Below are positions 55,401 through 64,000 of a stretch of 64,000 nt of DNA, piece by piece; the first letter of the stretch is position 1, and each line of letters opens with the position of its first letter. Origin of the DNA: Lepidurus packardi (taxonomy: Eukaryota > Arthropoda > Branchiopoda > Notostraca > Triopsidae). The stretch spans positions 4,112,565-4,176,564 of the forward strand of contig JAKZAN010000001.1 of the NCBI GenBank assembly GCA_023053545.1, given 5' to 3'. The notes below the pieces were generated by a model. That model was not told the DNA's origin and made no database searches. It was given only the letters and a program-made list of their open reading frames with translations. The position numbers were made by a program, and so were the translations under genes.

Positions 55401-56600
55401 ATTATTAGTACTTTTATGGCGCCTAGAGTGGCGAATTCTGCTCCACAGTGATCACAGAGGAAGATATCACTTGTCGGACGCTCTACCATCTTGTCAGACG
55501 TGTCCAACGCCTCTTTTGGGGGTTCTTTTTCTTTCGGGACTTGAGGCAAGAGCTGAGGTCTCTTCATTGTGGGGGGTTTGGCCGTTTTCTCTCTTTGGAT
55601 GACGGGTAAATCATAATCCTAAGCAAATAAGGTACTTAACAACCTTCTTGCAGACGTTTATGGATACTAAACTGTACCTTATTCTCGTTCCTAAATGTCA
55701 CGAGCAGCTTGCCAGAGGAGCGATCGTACAGAGACGTGGTGCCATCGCTATTATCCCCCATGCGAAAGCCGTCTTTGACCGATTGATCCAATTGTCCCGA
55801 GAACTGGAGCAAAAACACTGCATCATAATGCATGTAGCACTGTATAACCATGGCTCTTAGCTTGGCTTGCCATTCCTAGAATCCAAAACACGTATTAACC
55901 AGTTCCCAAACTGATTTAAAATCTTTAAAAAAACAACTTTACTGGAGTTCTGAAACGCTTGGACAGGACAATAGGAGACAAGGGAACTTCTGGTGACCAC
56001 CATTGAGGTCTGTTCAAGTGCGACCACTGTATAGGACTAACGTTATGGACACAACGCATTACAAACACCAAGAAGTTCTGCAGTTCTTTCTGTATATAAT
56101 AAGAAACCAAGGGCTCATTTAGAAACGCTTTATGCGCGATTTAGAGATGTTTAAGTCGAGGTTTTACTGAATTCAGTGAGTCTATGGTGGCTGGAAGACC
56201 TTTGCAAAACACGAGAGGCAAATTGGACATCATGACGCCTGATCCTGTCCCCCTTCCCCCACTCGTGGTGGACATCTCCAGTTTCCAAGGCACAACTGAA
56301 TTCTTACGTCAAGTCCCCAACCCTTTTTGCTTGATTACTTTAGATCCTATCCAGTTCTTATTAAAACAAGTATTGATTAGTGAATTAGATTGGTATGATA
56401 AGAAAAGAACTACCTTGGTTAAGCTTGGCGCCAAATGGCAAAAACTTAGTGCAAAGCACCCAGCCTAGAGCTCACTTGGTCTTCCTCCACACCCCTCGTC
56501 CCTCTTTCTTCTCCTGGCACTCGATTCTGATTTGGTCAAAAATACACTGAAACCGTGCAGATCTAACGCTTTCACGTTCTTCTTGATAATTTACAATTGA
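52409..56600 (-). CDS. NRF1/erect-wing-like transcription factor with C2HC finger and long C-terminus (5' end unresolved)
   Basis: Exons in phase with GT-AG ends: about 56600-56414, 56295-56168, 56089-55943, 55875-55678, 55618-55412, 55328-55239, 55119-55001, 54937-54681 and 54594-52409. The series VLCTKFLPFGAKL, GLPATIDSLNS, LQNFLVFVM, PQWWSPEVP, EWQAKLRAMVIQCYMHYD follows the order of the NRF1/P3A2/EWG DNA-binding domain (VLC...FGA, IDG, LRAFIPEML, WWPEDIP, W..ALR.IV..CY). A C2HC finger spans an exon junction (CDHCGAEF then HEDQC). The 727-residue last exon is Pro-rich, then carries a degenerate GEEP/Lys repeat and ends with a Leu/Arg-rich helix. Proposed role: nuclear DNA-binding regulator. 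The first exon(s) are not identified, and a TGA (56472-56474) interrupts the frame of the most upstream exon. Confidence 0.6.
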
Positions 56601-57575
56601 CAAGTGAAAAAGGAAAGCGATTTCAAGACTCGTTTACTGCATTAATCACGCAAGTGTCATCGTCACAACACAAAAAGAAGTTACGGAACGCTTCCCCTTG
56701 CCGACCCCAACAGTTTCCTTGTATGTGGACAGTAGCGCCACCAATAGGTAAGCGTATGTAACTAAAGGTACCACGTAGCTTGGGAGAGGCTACCAAAAGG
56801 AGGCGGGGCTTAGCTGGGTTTATACGAAAAGGGCTTGGAAAACAAAGGAATGGATGGATATTGGGAGGAGCGGGAAAATGTGATAACTCTCCCATCGTAC
56901 GGATTAGTAAGCCCGGAAGAAGGTCATAGACTCTACTGGAAACTACTAGATCTTGACGATGACGAGAATCGAATACAATTCTGTGATCCAACCCAAACCT
57001 ATTAGCAGCCGCCATTCTTCATACGAAGGCGAGGCACTTGCCAGTCCGTTCCGCGAATACGGCGGAATCCGGACCCGTATATCTTTCGCAGAAGCGATTA
57101 TAGTCTTTCGAGTCCTAAAAGGCGTAGTATTTAAACACGAGGACATAGCGAAATATTTAGTGGAATTCGTCACGCTGCGACCTTAGCGCTTATCTCTATT
57201 GCGGCAGGAATGGGCCCAAAGCCCGGGTTTCCAAAATTCCGGGTTCCTAAGCCCCGCCTGTCAAGCTCAATGTCTGTCTTTAGTACCGTACTATGGAATT
57301 TATTTTAAATGTATTAAATTTTCTAAAGTTGGAAATTGACAAATTAACAAATAACTTCATTGATATGAATTTTGATATGAATATAAAAATAATTAAATTG
57401 AACTCCAATAATTCGCGTACTTCAGCCATAATTATAAAATAGCAAGGAATATCCCTTTCTGTTGTAATTTTGAAAAGGAATAATATTTTCCATACTGTTT
57501 TTTAAATTCGTTGACACAGATATAACGGAATTAATTTGGTGAAGACTGAACATCTGCTAGGGAATAGATTTTACT
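56601..57575. other. intergenic region between NRF1-like gene and ANKRD16
   Basis: Probably holds the divergent promoters of the two genes. A minus-strand frame at 56623-57015 could include a first exon of the NRF1-like gene, but no motif supports it. The 57250-57570 part is AT-rich and featureless. Confidence 0.4.
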
Positions 57576-58909
57576 ATGGATAACGAAAAAATTCTGCACA
57601 CAATCCAGAATGGCGACCTTGAAGAAATACTGAACATGAACCAGAAATTCGCCATTTCTTGGCAAGATTGTCTTTACGCGAAATCCGGAGATTCTGCCAT
57701 TCACGTATCAGCTAGGACAGGGCATGTCGAAATTCTCAAGTACACAAATCTTCATATTTAGCCTTTCTAGTCGATCTTGCAGATTTTTTAACATTGCTGT
57801 ACTTCTTCAGATTCTTGGCAGAAAATGGCGCTAATTTAGAACAAGCGAATCTGAACGGCAAACGAGCGTTGCACGAGGCTGCTCAAGCTTCCCAACTTGA
57901 ATGTATCCGCTTTCTACTCAGTCAAGGTAAAATTTATTATTAATGCAAGTAGAATCTAAAAAAGAGAATATTTTTTTGGCTTTAGGGGTGGACGTGAACG
58001 CGCTTAAGAAAGCGGACTGGACGCCCTTGATGCTTGCCTGCACGAAAAAGAATCTCCACGTTATTCATCTCTTAATTGAATACCAAGCTGATCTTCATTT
58101 AAACAACAAAGACGGTTGGACAGCTTTCCACTTGGCTTGTCGGGAAGGTCACTTGGATATCGTTGAAGCTTTGCTGGACCTTGACGCAGAATTATGGAGT
58201 ACTGTAAGCAGAAATGGACGAACTCCGCTTCACACAGCGGGTAAATATAACTATCAGAAATGCCAACTACATACCGACGTAAAAACTATTGAAAATCTTT
58301 AGTATTACACGGCCATGAAGATATAACGAACATATTACTGCAAAGAGGCAATTTCTGCCCCCCATTGAAAGATTCTTGCGGAACCACGCCCTTTATGGAT
58401 GCCATTCGCGGCGGGTACTTCCATCTGGCCGAGTTATTGCTCAATCAACAAAAAGCAGATCACCTCGACGTCGATTTGATGAATCGTAATGCTTTCCACG
58501 TTGCAGCGCAGGTGCGTTTAATAACTTTCAGGTTTAAATCCATCTAAAGCCCGTTCTGATGGGGCTCTTTGAAGGCTGGATGCGTGAAATCCCTTCGTTA
58601 CTTGCTCAGAACTTTACAAATGGACGTTAATTGCCCTACTAATGATGGTTCTACTCCCCTACACTGTGCAGCTCGCGAAGGACAGACCGAAGCTGTGAGA
58701 TTTCTGCTCCAAATGGGCGCGAATGGTAGTTTACAAGATCAGAAAGGCCGCACTCGTAAGTTTGTTTTCGAACCATCAAGTTAATTGACTGAAAATCAAG
58801 TATCGTAGCTTGAAATCAAGTTAACTTCTGGTATTTTTTCACTCTAGCGCTCGTTTTGGCCCAAAGTTGCAAGCACAAGAACTGCGAGACGTTGTTAACA
58901 GCCAATTAA
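57576..58909 (+). CDS. ANKRD16: ANKRD16, ankyrin-repeat cofactor of alanyl-tRNA synthetase
   Basis: Six exons with GT-AG ends and consistent phases: 57576-57739, 57811-57926, 57986-58240, 58303-58511, 58575-58755 and 58848-58909. They total 328 residues, close to the length of vertebrate ANKRD16. At least eight ankyrin repeats run through it. The signature ALKKADWTPLMLACTKKNL and NKDGWTAFHLACREGH segments are near-identical to the human protein. In mammals ANKRD16 binds AlaRS and absorbs serine mischarged by the enzyme, guarding against mistranslation. The relevant lysines cannot be confirmed here. All introns are 59-92 bp. No lesions seen. It is transcribed away from the NRF1-like gene. Confidence 0.93.
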
Positions 58910-58924
58910 AGTTGTATGTGAAGA

Positions 58925-59001
58925 TGATAAGATTACAAATCAAGTTTGAAGCGAGAAATTTACGTGATAAGATTACAAATCAAGTTTGAAGCGAGAAATT
59001 T
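58925..59001. repeat. 40-bp tandem duplication after ANKRD16
   Basis: A 37-bp sequence starting TGATAAGATTACAAATC occurs at 58925 and again at 58965 without differences. It lies just downstream of the ANKRD16 stop and is likely in its 3' untranslated region. Confidence 0.9.
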
Positions 59002-59189
59002 CTGCAACAACATCAAAACTCTCGACTAGAAACGCAATCCAAACGTGGAAATTGAAACTGTGGCATAAAATACACGGGTTCTTCTTATCTCTTTTTACTG
59101 ATAGGGCGAACGTGGGCTGACGTCAACCATCTCGCTCGTACTACCAATAAAAAAAATCACGAATCACATTTTTCTACTATTATTATGTT

Positions 59190-60756
59190 TTACCTCTTCC
59201 CAAATTTGATGTGAACGAAAAGGAAAACCACGCCCAATACTAAACAAATGGATCCCACCACAATGTACGCGATTCCCAGGAATGGATTCTTGCCTCCCAT
59301 CAAGGACGTTGTGGAAATAATAAAGCGTTTGCTGCCATCAAAGGGAGTCACCGGATAAGCTAATACAAAATTGTCAGGAATTAATTATTTGAAGCACACT
59401 ATTTTTGTATTTACCATATGAAATGTTCATAATGTATTCGCCGGCAGGTAGACCCGTTTTGTAGCCTGTTTGGGTGCGATTTAAGCGTCGGTAGAGTTTC
59501 CGAAAGTTGGGCAAAGCTGCGGTTCTCATCCAGACGATCAAATCCTCATTCTGGAGCCCATTATTGAAAGGATCGCTAGGGTCCAGCTCCCAGATGTTCT
59601 TATTCCAATTAAGAGGCTTCGAGAAGTTCTGGTACACTATTTGAAAAGAAAATTCTTTAAAATAACTGGAAAATTTCCCGAAATAATCAAAATTTCTAAG
59701 ATTTTAAGCTGAGAAAATTAACCTTCTTTCAAGTTCCCGTCAGGATTCCGGAACTTATGGCTCTTATCCGAGTTCCAAGCGATCCCAGTCCGGTGGACCG
59801 ACACTACTTCGTTGTTATCCTTCTTAATTAGGGTCAGAGTGTCTAAAAAACAAAGAATTTTTTAAGGAATCACGTTGTTTATTAAGGATTTGAGAAATTC
59901 TATGGATTTATTAGTGATTACCGTTGAATAAACTGTTGGCAATGGCGCCGCAAGGCACGATTACTTTTTTGCTTGCATCAGTGGCAAACGGCTCACAATC
60001 TGAGGGAACGCTTGTTGAGATGACGCCGAGTAATTGGTGGTCGTCACGAGATTTCACATAGCGGCGGTGGTTTTGGTAAAAGTTGTTAAGTCCGTAGTAA
60101 ATGAATACGTCGCCCTACAGGGATTTATAGAGGATTTAGGAATTAGAACTAATCTACAGTGATAAGAGTTATATCTCTTTTTTTGTTTTTGGTTTACGTC
60201 GAAGGTTTCATTGAGAATAAAATTGATTTTACAGATGCAATCACCGGGGGGTGGGTTTAGCAAGACAGAATCTGCACATTTCATTGCCGTTCCGTTGTTG
60301 ATGTAATTATGATTGACGCTAAGGCAATCCGTGTAGTCATAGACAAATTCTTTGACCTGTGAGTAAATAAGTGGGAGATATGTGTTGAAATTAAAAAGCA
60401 GTAGGAGGGCGGTGGCAGCTTACATTGTTAGAAAAGAAGAGCAGACCAATCCCAATGGGGATAAATGCGATTCCAATGACAAAGAACGCTGGTAAAACGG
60501 TTCCTGCAGTCAAAATAGGCTGCCATGCAGGCAATCTTTGCTGCTTGAATGCGCTATCTGTAGGTTTAACAATTATAATTAGCTCGAAGTGGACAAGGAA
60601 CTTAGATTGTTATAAATTAGCAAGTTTAAAGTATCTCTAGGACAAGTCTAAATAAATAATAAAAGTAGGTCGCCTCTTTAGGATTTCTTACGAAAGATGG
60701 TAAAATTACTCACTAGAAGGTTTTTTAGTCAACGGGGCCACGTTTGGCATTGACAT
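59190..60756 (-). CDS. TMEM30A: TMEM30A/CDC50A, P4-ATPase flippase beta subunit
   Basis: Seven exons in phase: 60756-60714, 60557-60424, 60356-60198, 60114-59922, 59842-59723, 59636-59415 and 59359-59190, giving 346 residues, normal for the family. Short cytosolic N-terminus, then [16 protein letters not shown], the conserved pre-membrane motif, and a first transmembrane helix (about residues 30-55). A large exoplasmic loop has paired cysteines ([26 protein letters not shown]) and N-glycosylation sites. A second helix near the C-terminus ([20 protein letters not shown]) is followed by a short basic tail. The protein is needed for ER exit and activity of P4-ATPases that move aminophospholipids to the inner leaflet. 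The 3' end lies about 280 bp from the convergent ANKRD16 stop. Confidence 0.95.
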
Positions 60757-61304
60757 TCTGGATGAATTTTTCACTTTTCACGCTTGTCTTTTTTCTAGGT
60801 TTTTGATACACAGTTTGCTTTTGGAGAGTTCTACCTTCTCTAACCGCCCAAGGAAAATTCGGCCTCGCCAGACCGCAATAGAAAGGCGAAGGCGTGGTTT
60901 AACAGGTTGCGTTCACCGTTGGCTTTGCCCTCTATTGATGTAACGGTTAAGATATAGACGCAGGCGCGCAAATATCTGATTTTATCGAACGAATTGTAAT
61001 CAGAGAATATAAATGGGATTTACTTTAATGATAAAACACGATTTAATAAGAAAATATTTTTAATTCCCCGTACTTTTTTCTATCATGAACAGGAAACAAC
61101 CTTATCTTTTCCTCTTTGGACACGTAAGGAAATGCCGTTTTCCCGTCAAGTGATAAGGAAACCACTTTTACTCATTCAATAAATGCACTCACTCGTTAAA
61201 TACACAGCAAAGTAATAAAATGGAATACAATCGTCTGGTAGATTGTATTCGGTAAAGAAAAACAACATGAAGAGGTTTTTGAAAACGAAACTTGAACAGT
61301 TCAT
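60757..61304. other. intergenic, TMEM30A 5' flank
   Basis: No gene. The first 200 bp contain GC-rich GGCGAAGGC words, probably the TMEM30A leader/promoter. The rest is AT-rich and runs into the 3' untranslated region of the adjacent minus-strand gene. Confidence 0.5.
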
Positions 61305-62355
61305 TTACATTTCATTCGACATCATCACTTTGTACTGTACGCAAGCACAAGTAGGCTGATGGAAAATCTCACCAGTGGAACAAGGAGTTTCATTGGCGCA
61401 CATGCACTTACAAGTTCGCTGGTCCCATTGGCGATTCATTAGTTCGCATCGTTTGCGAGCACCTGTATCTCTGCAAATGCAGCGACAGTCTTTGTACACT
61501 TGCTAGAATTGCGAAAAACAATATTTATAAAGATGAAACTAGGGTAATTTAATTAATATTGTAAGTCTATTACCTGTTCGGGGTCACAATCTGATTCACG
61601 GACAGCGCACTTGCATTTGCACGACTCATGAACCTTTATTGGCACTGTACCACAGCTAACTTTGCCACTGTGGGTGATCTTTCTTACTGGAACAAAGGAT
61701 TCGGAAACCTTGTCAGGCATACAAGATAATCCGCTATTGCAAGACCCATCACAGCGGAGTACTTCCACCATATTAGGGCTGATCTGTTGATACCAAAGAC
61801 GGAATGTAACTTCATAAAGGTTGATTGTAATATCAAGTAGAAGTATTACTGAGTCAGTTGTAGAATGAAACTCGAATGAAATCATACGAGGACGAGGTTT
61901 ATTGCAATTCATGGATGTCAGTGTTGTTAAGGTCATTTTGGAACATTTATCTGCGTAATATTAAGTCATTTAGACTTTCCTTGATTTTTAAAGTAATGGT
62001 TAACTACTTTTTTCGTCATAGATTTCGTAGACATTCCAAATTTCAGGGCGGTACGTACTCTATTTCACGATAAACGTAATACAAATTTATACTTTGCCAA
62101 AGTATACTCAGGAAAACCGTAAAACAATGCAGTAATTTTTCAATTATAATATTTTTATTTATTTTACAATTTTTCCTTACAAGATTAGTGCTTTTATAGG
62201 TTAATGCTTAAGGTTACCTTTTTTGAGTCTGATGTGTCGATATCGTCACGTTCTTCCACACTATTCTCTGCACTAAGTGCATCCAGGATATCCTCTATAT
62301 CTGTAGCATTAACTACAGCTAAACTGAAAAGAACTACAGCAATAAACTTGTTCAT
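61305..62355 (-). CDS. PDGF/VEGF-like secreted growth factor, paralogue A
   Basis: Exon 1 62355-62218 starts MNKFIAVVLFSLAVVNA, a signal peptide. Further exons are 61950-61850, 61783-61574 and 61502-61305, phase 0 between the last three. Between exon 1 (phase 0) and 61950 (two leading bases) a small exon of length 3n+1 must be missing. The cystine-knot core is visible: RPRMISFEF, then MVEVLRCDGSCNSG, then ESCKCKC (CxCxC). The last exon has DCRCICRDTGARKRC and CKCMC, a cysteine-rich repeat of the type found after the growth-factor domain in VEGF-C and invertebrate PVFs. Expected role: ligand for a PVR/VEGFR-type tyrosine-kinase receptor, acting on haemocytes or tracheal/vascular-like tissue. 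Tandem with paralogue B. Confidence 0.8.
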
Positions 62356-62708
62356 CGTGATGAGTTTCTCCTGTGACTAGAACTAAACGTCTTTCGAATG
62401 CTTGCTGACGGAAGGTTTCTTCACACGTCTTATTTGCTATCAAAACTCTGTGGTTCTTGTGGCTTCCTAAAAGAAATCTGGGGGTTTTCTACCCACCAAC
62501 AAAAATGTGAGTGTAGCATTATTCTAGACGGGAACTATATTCTCTAAGAAAGTGACCATACTATACTACATCTAGGAAAAGTCCCTTTTAAAGTGCAGCT
62601 TTAAAGTATACACAGTAAGTCAACTTTAAATGTAATGTCAGTAACGTTAATTCTAAACTTTAAAGTTAAGATTTCAGAGCCAGAACGTATCAAAGATGAG
62701 CCTGAAAG
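62356..62708. other. intergenic between the two growth-factor genes
   Basis: About 350 bp holding the promoter of paralogue A and the 3' untranslated region of paralogue B. No separate gene or repeat is evident. Confidence 0.5.
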
Positions 62709-63746
62709 TTACATGACCATCACGTACGCTCTACAAGTACATTTCTCATGCTCAAACATCTCTCCAGTGGAACAAACAATAACGTTGCTACACTTGCACT
62801 CGCAAGTTTGCTGGTCCCAATAACGATTCATCATTTCGCACCGTCTTTGAGCACCTTCGTCCTTGCATATGCAGCGACAGTCTTTGTAGTCCTATAAAAG
62901 AATATCCGACAATGAATTACTGGACCGAGATGTACCGTACATATATAGGAACTATCGTGCACCTGGTTCTCTAGGCAATCTGATGTAGTTACAGCGCAAC
63001 CACACTCGCAAGCATCATGCTGTTCCACTGTAATACTAGCACAAGTATTTTTCTTCTTCCCTTTAATACGATGCTCTAGCATGACCATTCTCTGAACTTG
63101 AGAAATCTTAGTGGGTACGCAGGACTGACCCCCACTATTGCACGGCCCATCACAACGGGATACTTCTACCATATTAGGTATGATCTATTTGCACATTCGA
63201 ATGTAAATTCCAATAACTTGACATGTAAGAAAAATAACAGAAGCCAAGCTTACGGAATAACTAGTGGAATGGACTTCTAACGTAATCATACGAAGATGCG
63301 GCATACAACTTGGCTTGTACAGTACCTTGGGACATTCTAAAATTCTCGTCATTATAAGACTTATACAATTTAATTTAACTTATAATCCTATATGGTTCTC
63401 ACTTGATTGGTTTTCAATTCCAAAGACTTGGTGGCTTTCTGGTCTGTATAAACTCTATGACCTTTTATTAATTTCTACTTAAAACTATATTGAGAAGGCT
63501 TACTTTCTTTGGTACGGTGCGTATTGCGTTATTATCACTGCGTTCTTTTAAGGTCGGTATTCGTTCTTCAGGGAAAGTATACGGATTCTCTGCTTCATCG
63601 TCAAATGTATCAGCCAAACGATCTACATTTTCATATTCTATGACATTATCTAGAATTTTTTCTACAGAAAAGTCGTCCAGGACTTCCACGTAAACAGCAC
63701 TCGCAGCGGTTAACCCGAGCAGGAATAGAGCAGTTAAGGTCTTCAT
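62709..63746 (-). CDS. PDGF/VEGF-like secreted growth factor, paralogue B
   Basis: Exons 63746-63504, 63336-63254, 63184-62963 and 62891-62709. Exon 1 starts MKTLTALFLLGLTAASA, a signal peptide, followed by an acidic propeptide-like segment. Growth-factor core: CPKVLYKPSCMPHLRMITLE, then MVEVSRCDGPCNSGGQSC and DACECGC (CxCxC). The last exon has DCRCICKDEGAQRRC and CECKC. Exon order and splice positions mirror paralogue A. As there, a small exon of length 3n+1 seems missing between exon 1 (phase 0) and the exon at 63336 (two leading bases). Start: an upstream in-frame GTG was rejected in favour of the first ATG. No lesions seen. Confidence 0.8.
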
Positions 63747-64000
63747 CCTAATGAGGCAGTACAACGACTGAAGCTTAGCGTTCACTAATTTTCATTTTTA
63801 ACTTAAACTTTGTCATCTATTTGTGGCACCAGTTATATCTCTGCGGTTTTCAGACATCCTTTATTGATAAATAATAGAAAAGCTGATGGTTTGTCAGGCA
63901 TGCAAATATTGTAATGCACCCCGTTCTTTACTGGTTGTCAACCGCTTCCCGTAAATCTTCACCACGAAGATACTCAAATCATTATCGAATTTTTATAGAG
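63747..64000. other. 5' flank of growth-factor paralogue B
   Basis: The remaining 254 bp show no coding frame or repeat. This is the presumed promoter region of the minus-strand gene. Confidence 0.5.

Noticed and set aside
56184..56468. Plus-strand open frame of 94 codons starting with ATG
   Set aside because: It overlaps two minus-strand exons whose translation follows the NRF1 domain in order and in splice phase, so the plus frame is taken as chance.
56623..57015. Minus-strand open frame of 130 codons
   Set aside because: Considered as the first exon of the NRF1-like gene. No nuclear-localisation or NRF1 N-terminal motif and no clear splice link were found.

Overview
This is a window of invertebrate nuclear genome, most likely arthropod. 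Genes are split by short GT-AG introns, many of them 57-70 bp. The gene set is metazoan: a FoxD forkhead factor, the GTPase ZNG1/CBWD, ANKRD16, the flippase subunit TMEM30A/CDC50A, an NRF1/erect-wing-like factor, and two PDGF/VEGF-like factors carrying a C-x-C-x-C motif of the kind seen in invertebrate PVFs. There is no bacterial operon structure. The species cannot be named from the sequence alone.

Layout. Positions 1-16114 are an AT-rich gene desert with simple repeats, a perfect 65-bp inverted repeat about 1.2 kb apart, and a small pogo/Tigger-like MITE. The intronless FoxD gene (16115-17749, minus) sits between this desert and a second one (about 17750-26600). This layout is common around developmental transcription factors. 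ZNG1 (minus, 30166 down to at least 26650) follows, with a tRNA-Lys(CTT) gene in one of its introns.

Positions 31029-52010 are a graveyard of nested transposons and hold the most unusual content. The centrepiece is a 6.96-kb element (35857-42817). It encodes a THAP plus IS5-type DDE transposase, a convergent SWIM-zinc-finger plus YqaJ-type exonuclease, and a third, separate THAP protein with a triplicated Asp-Phe-Ser-Cys-Gln-Phe motif. It has long, strongly asymmetric terminal inverted repeats bordered by TTAA. An inverted, internally rearranged 2.16-kb relative (45244-47401) lies beside it. Each coding unit of the large element carries an identifiable lesion: an in-frame TGA, a 27-bp tandem duplication that brings a stop, and a 1.17-kb fold-back insertion flanked by an 8-bp duplication. 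Around them are hAT elements (one with termini and near-perfect 8-bp target duplications), a Ty3/gypsy-type fragment, endonuclease-domain fragments, and a repeat family with CACAGTATA ends, an 8-bp duplication and a nearby THAP remnant that may be P-element-like.

Positions 52409-63746 are gene-dense: NRF1-like (minus), ANKRD16 (plus, six exons, complete), TMEM30A (minus, seven exons, complete), and two tandem minus-strand PDGF/VEGF-domain genes with matching exon layouts. These host genes look functionally independent. The only direct cooperation visible is among the transposon genes, where transposase and nuclease presumably act on the same element ends.
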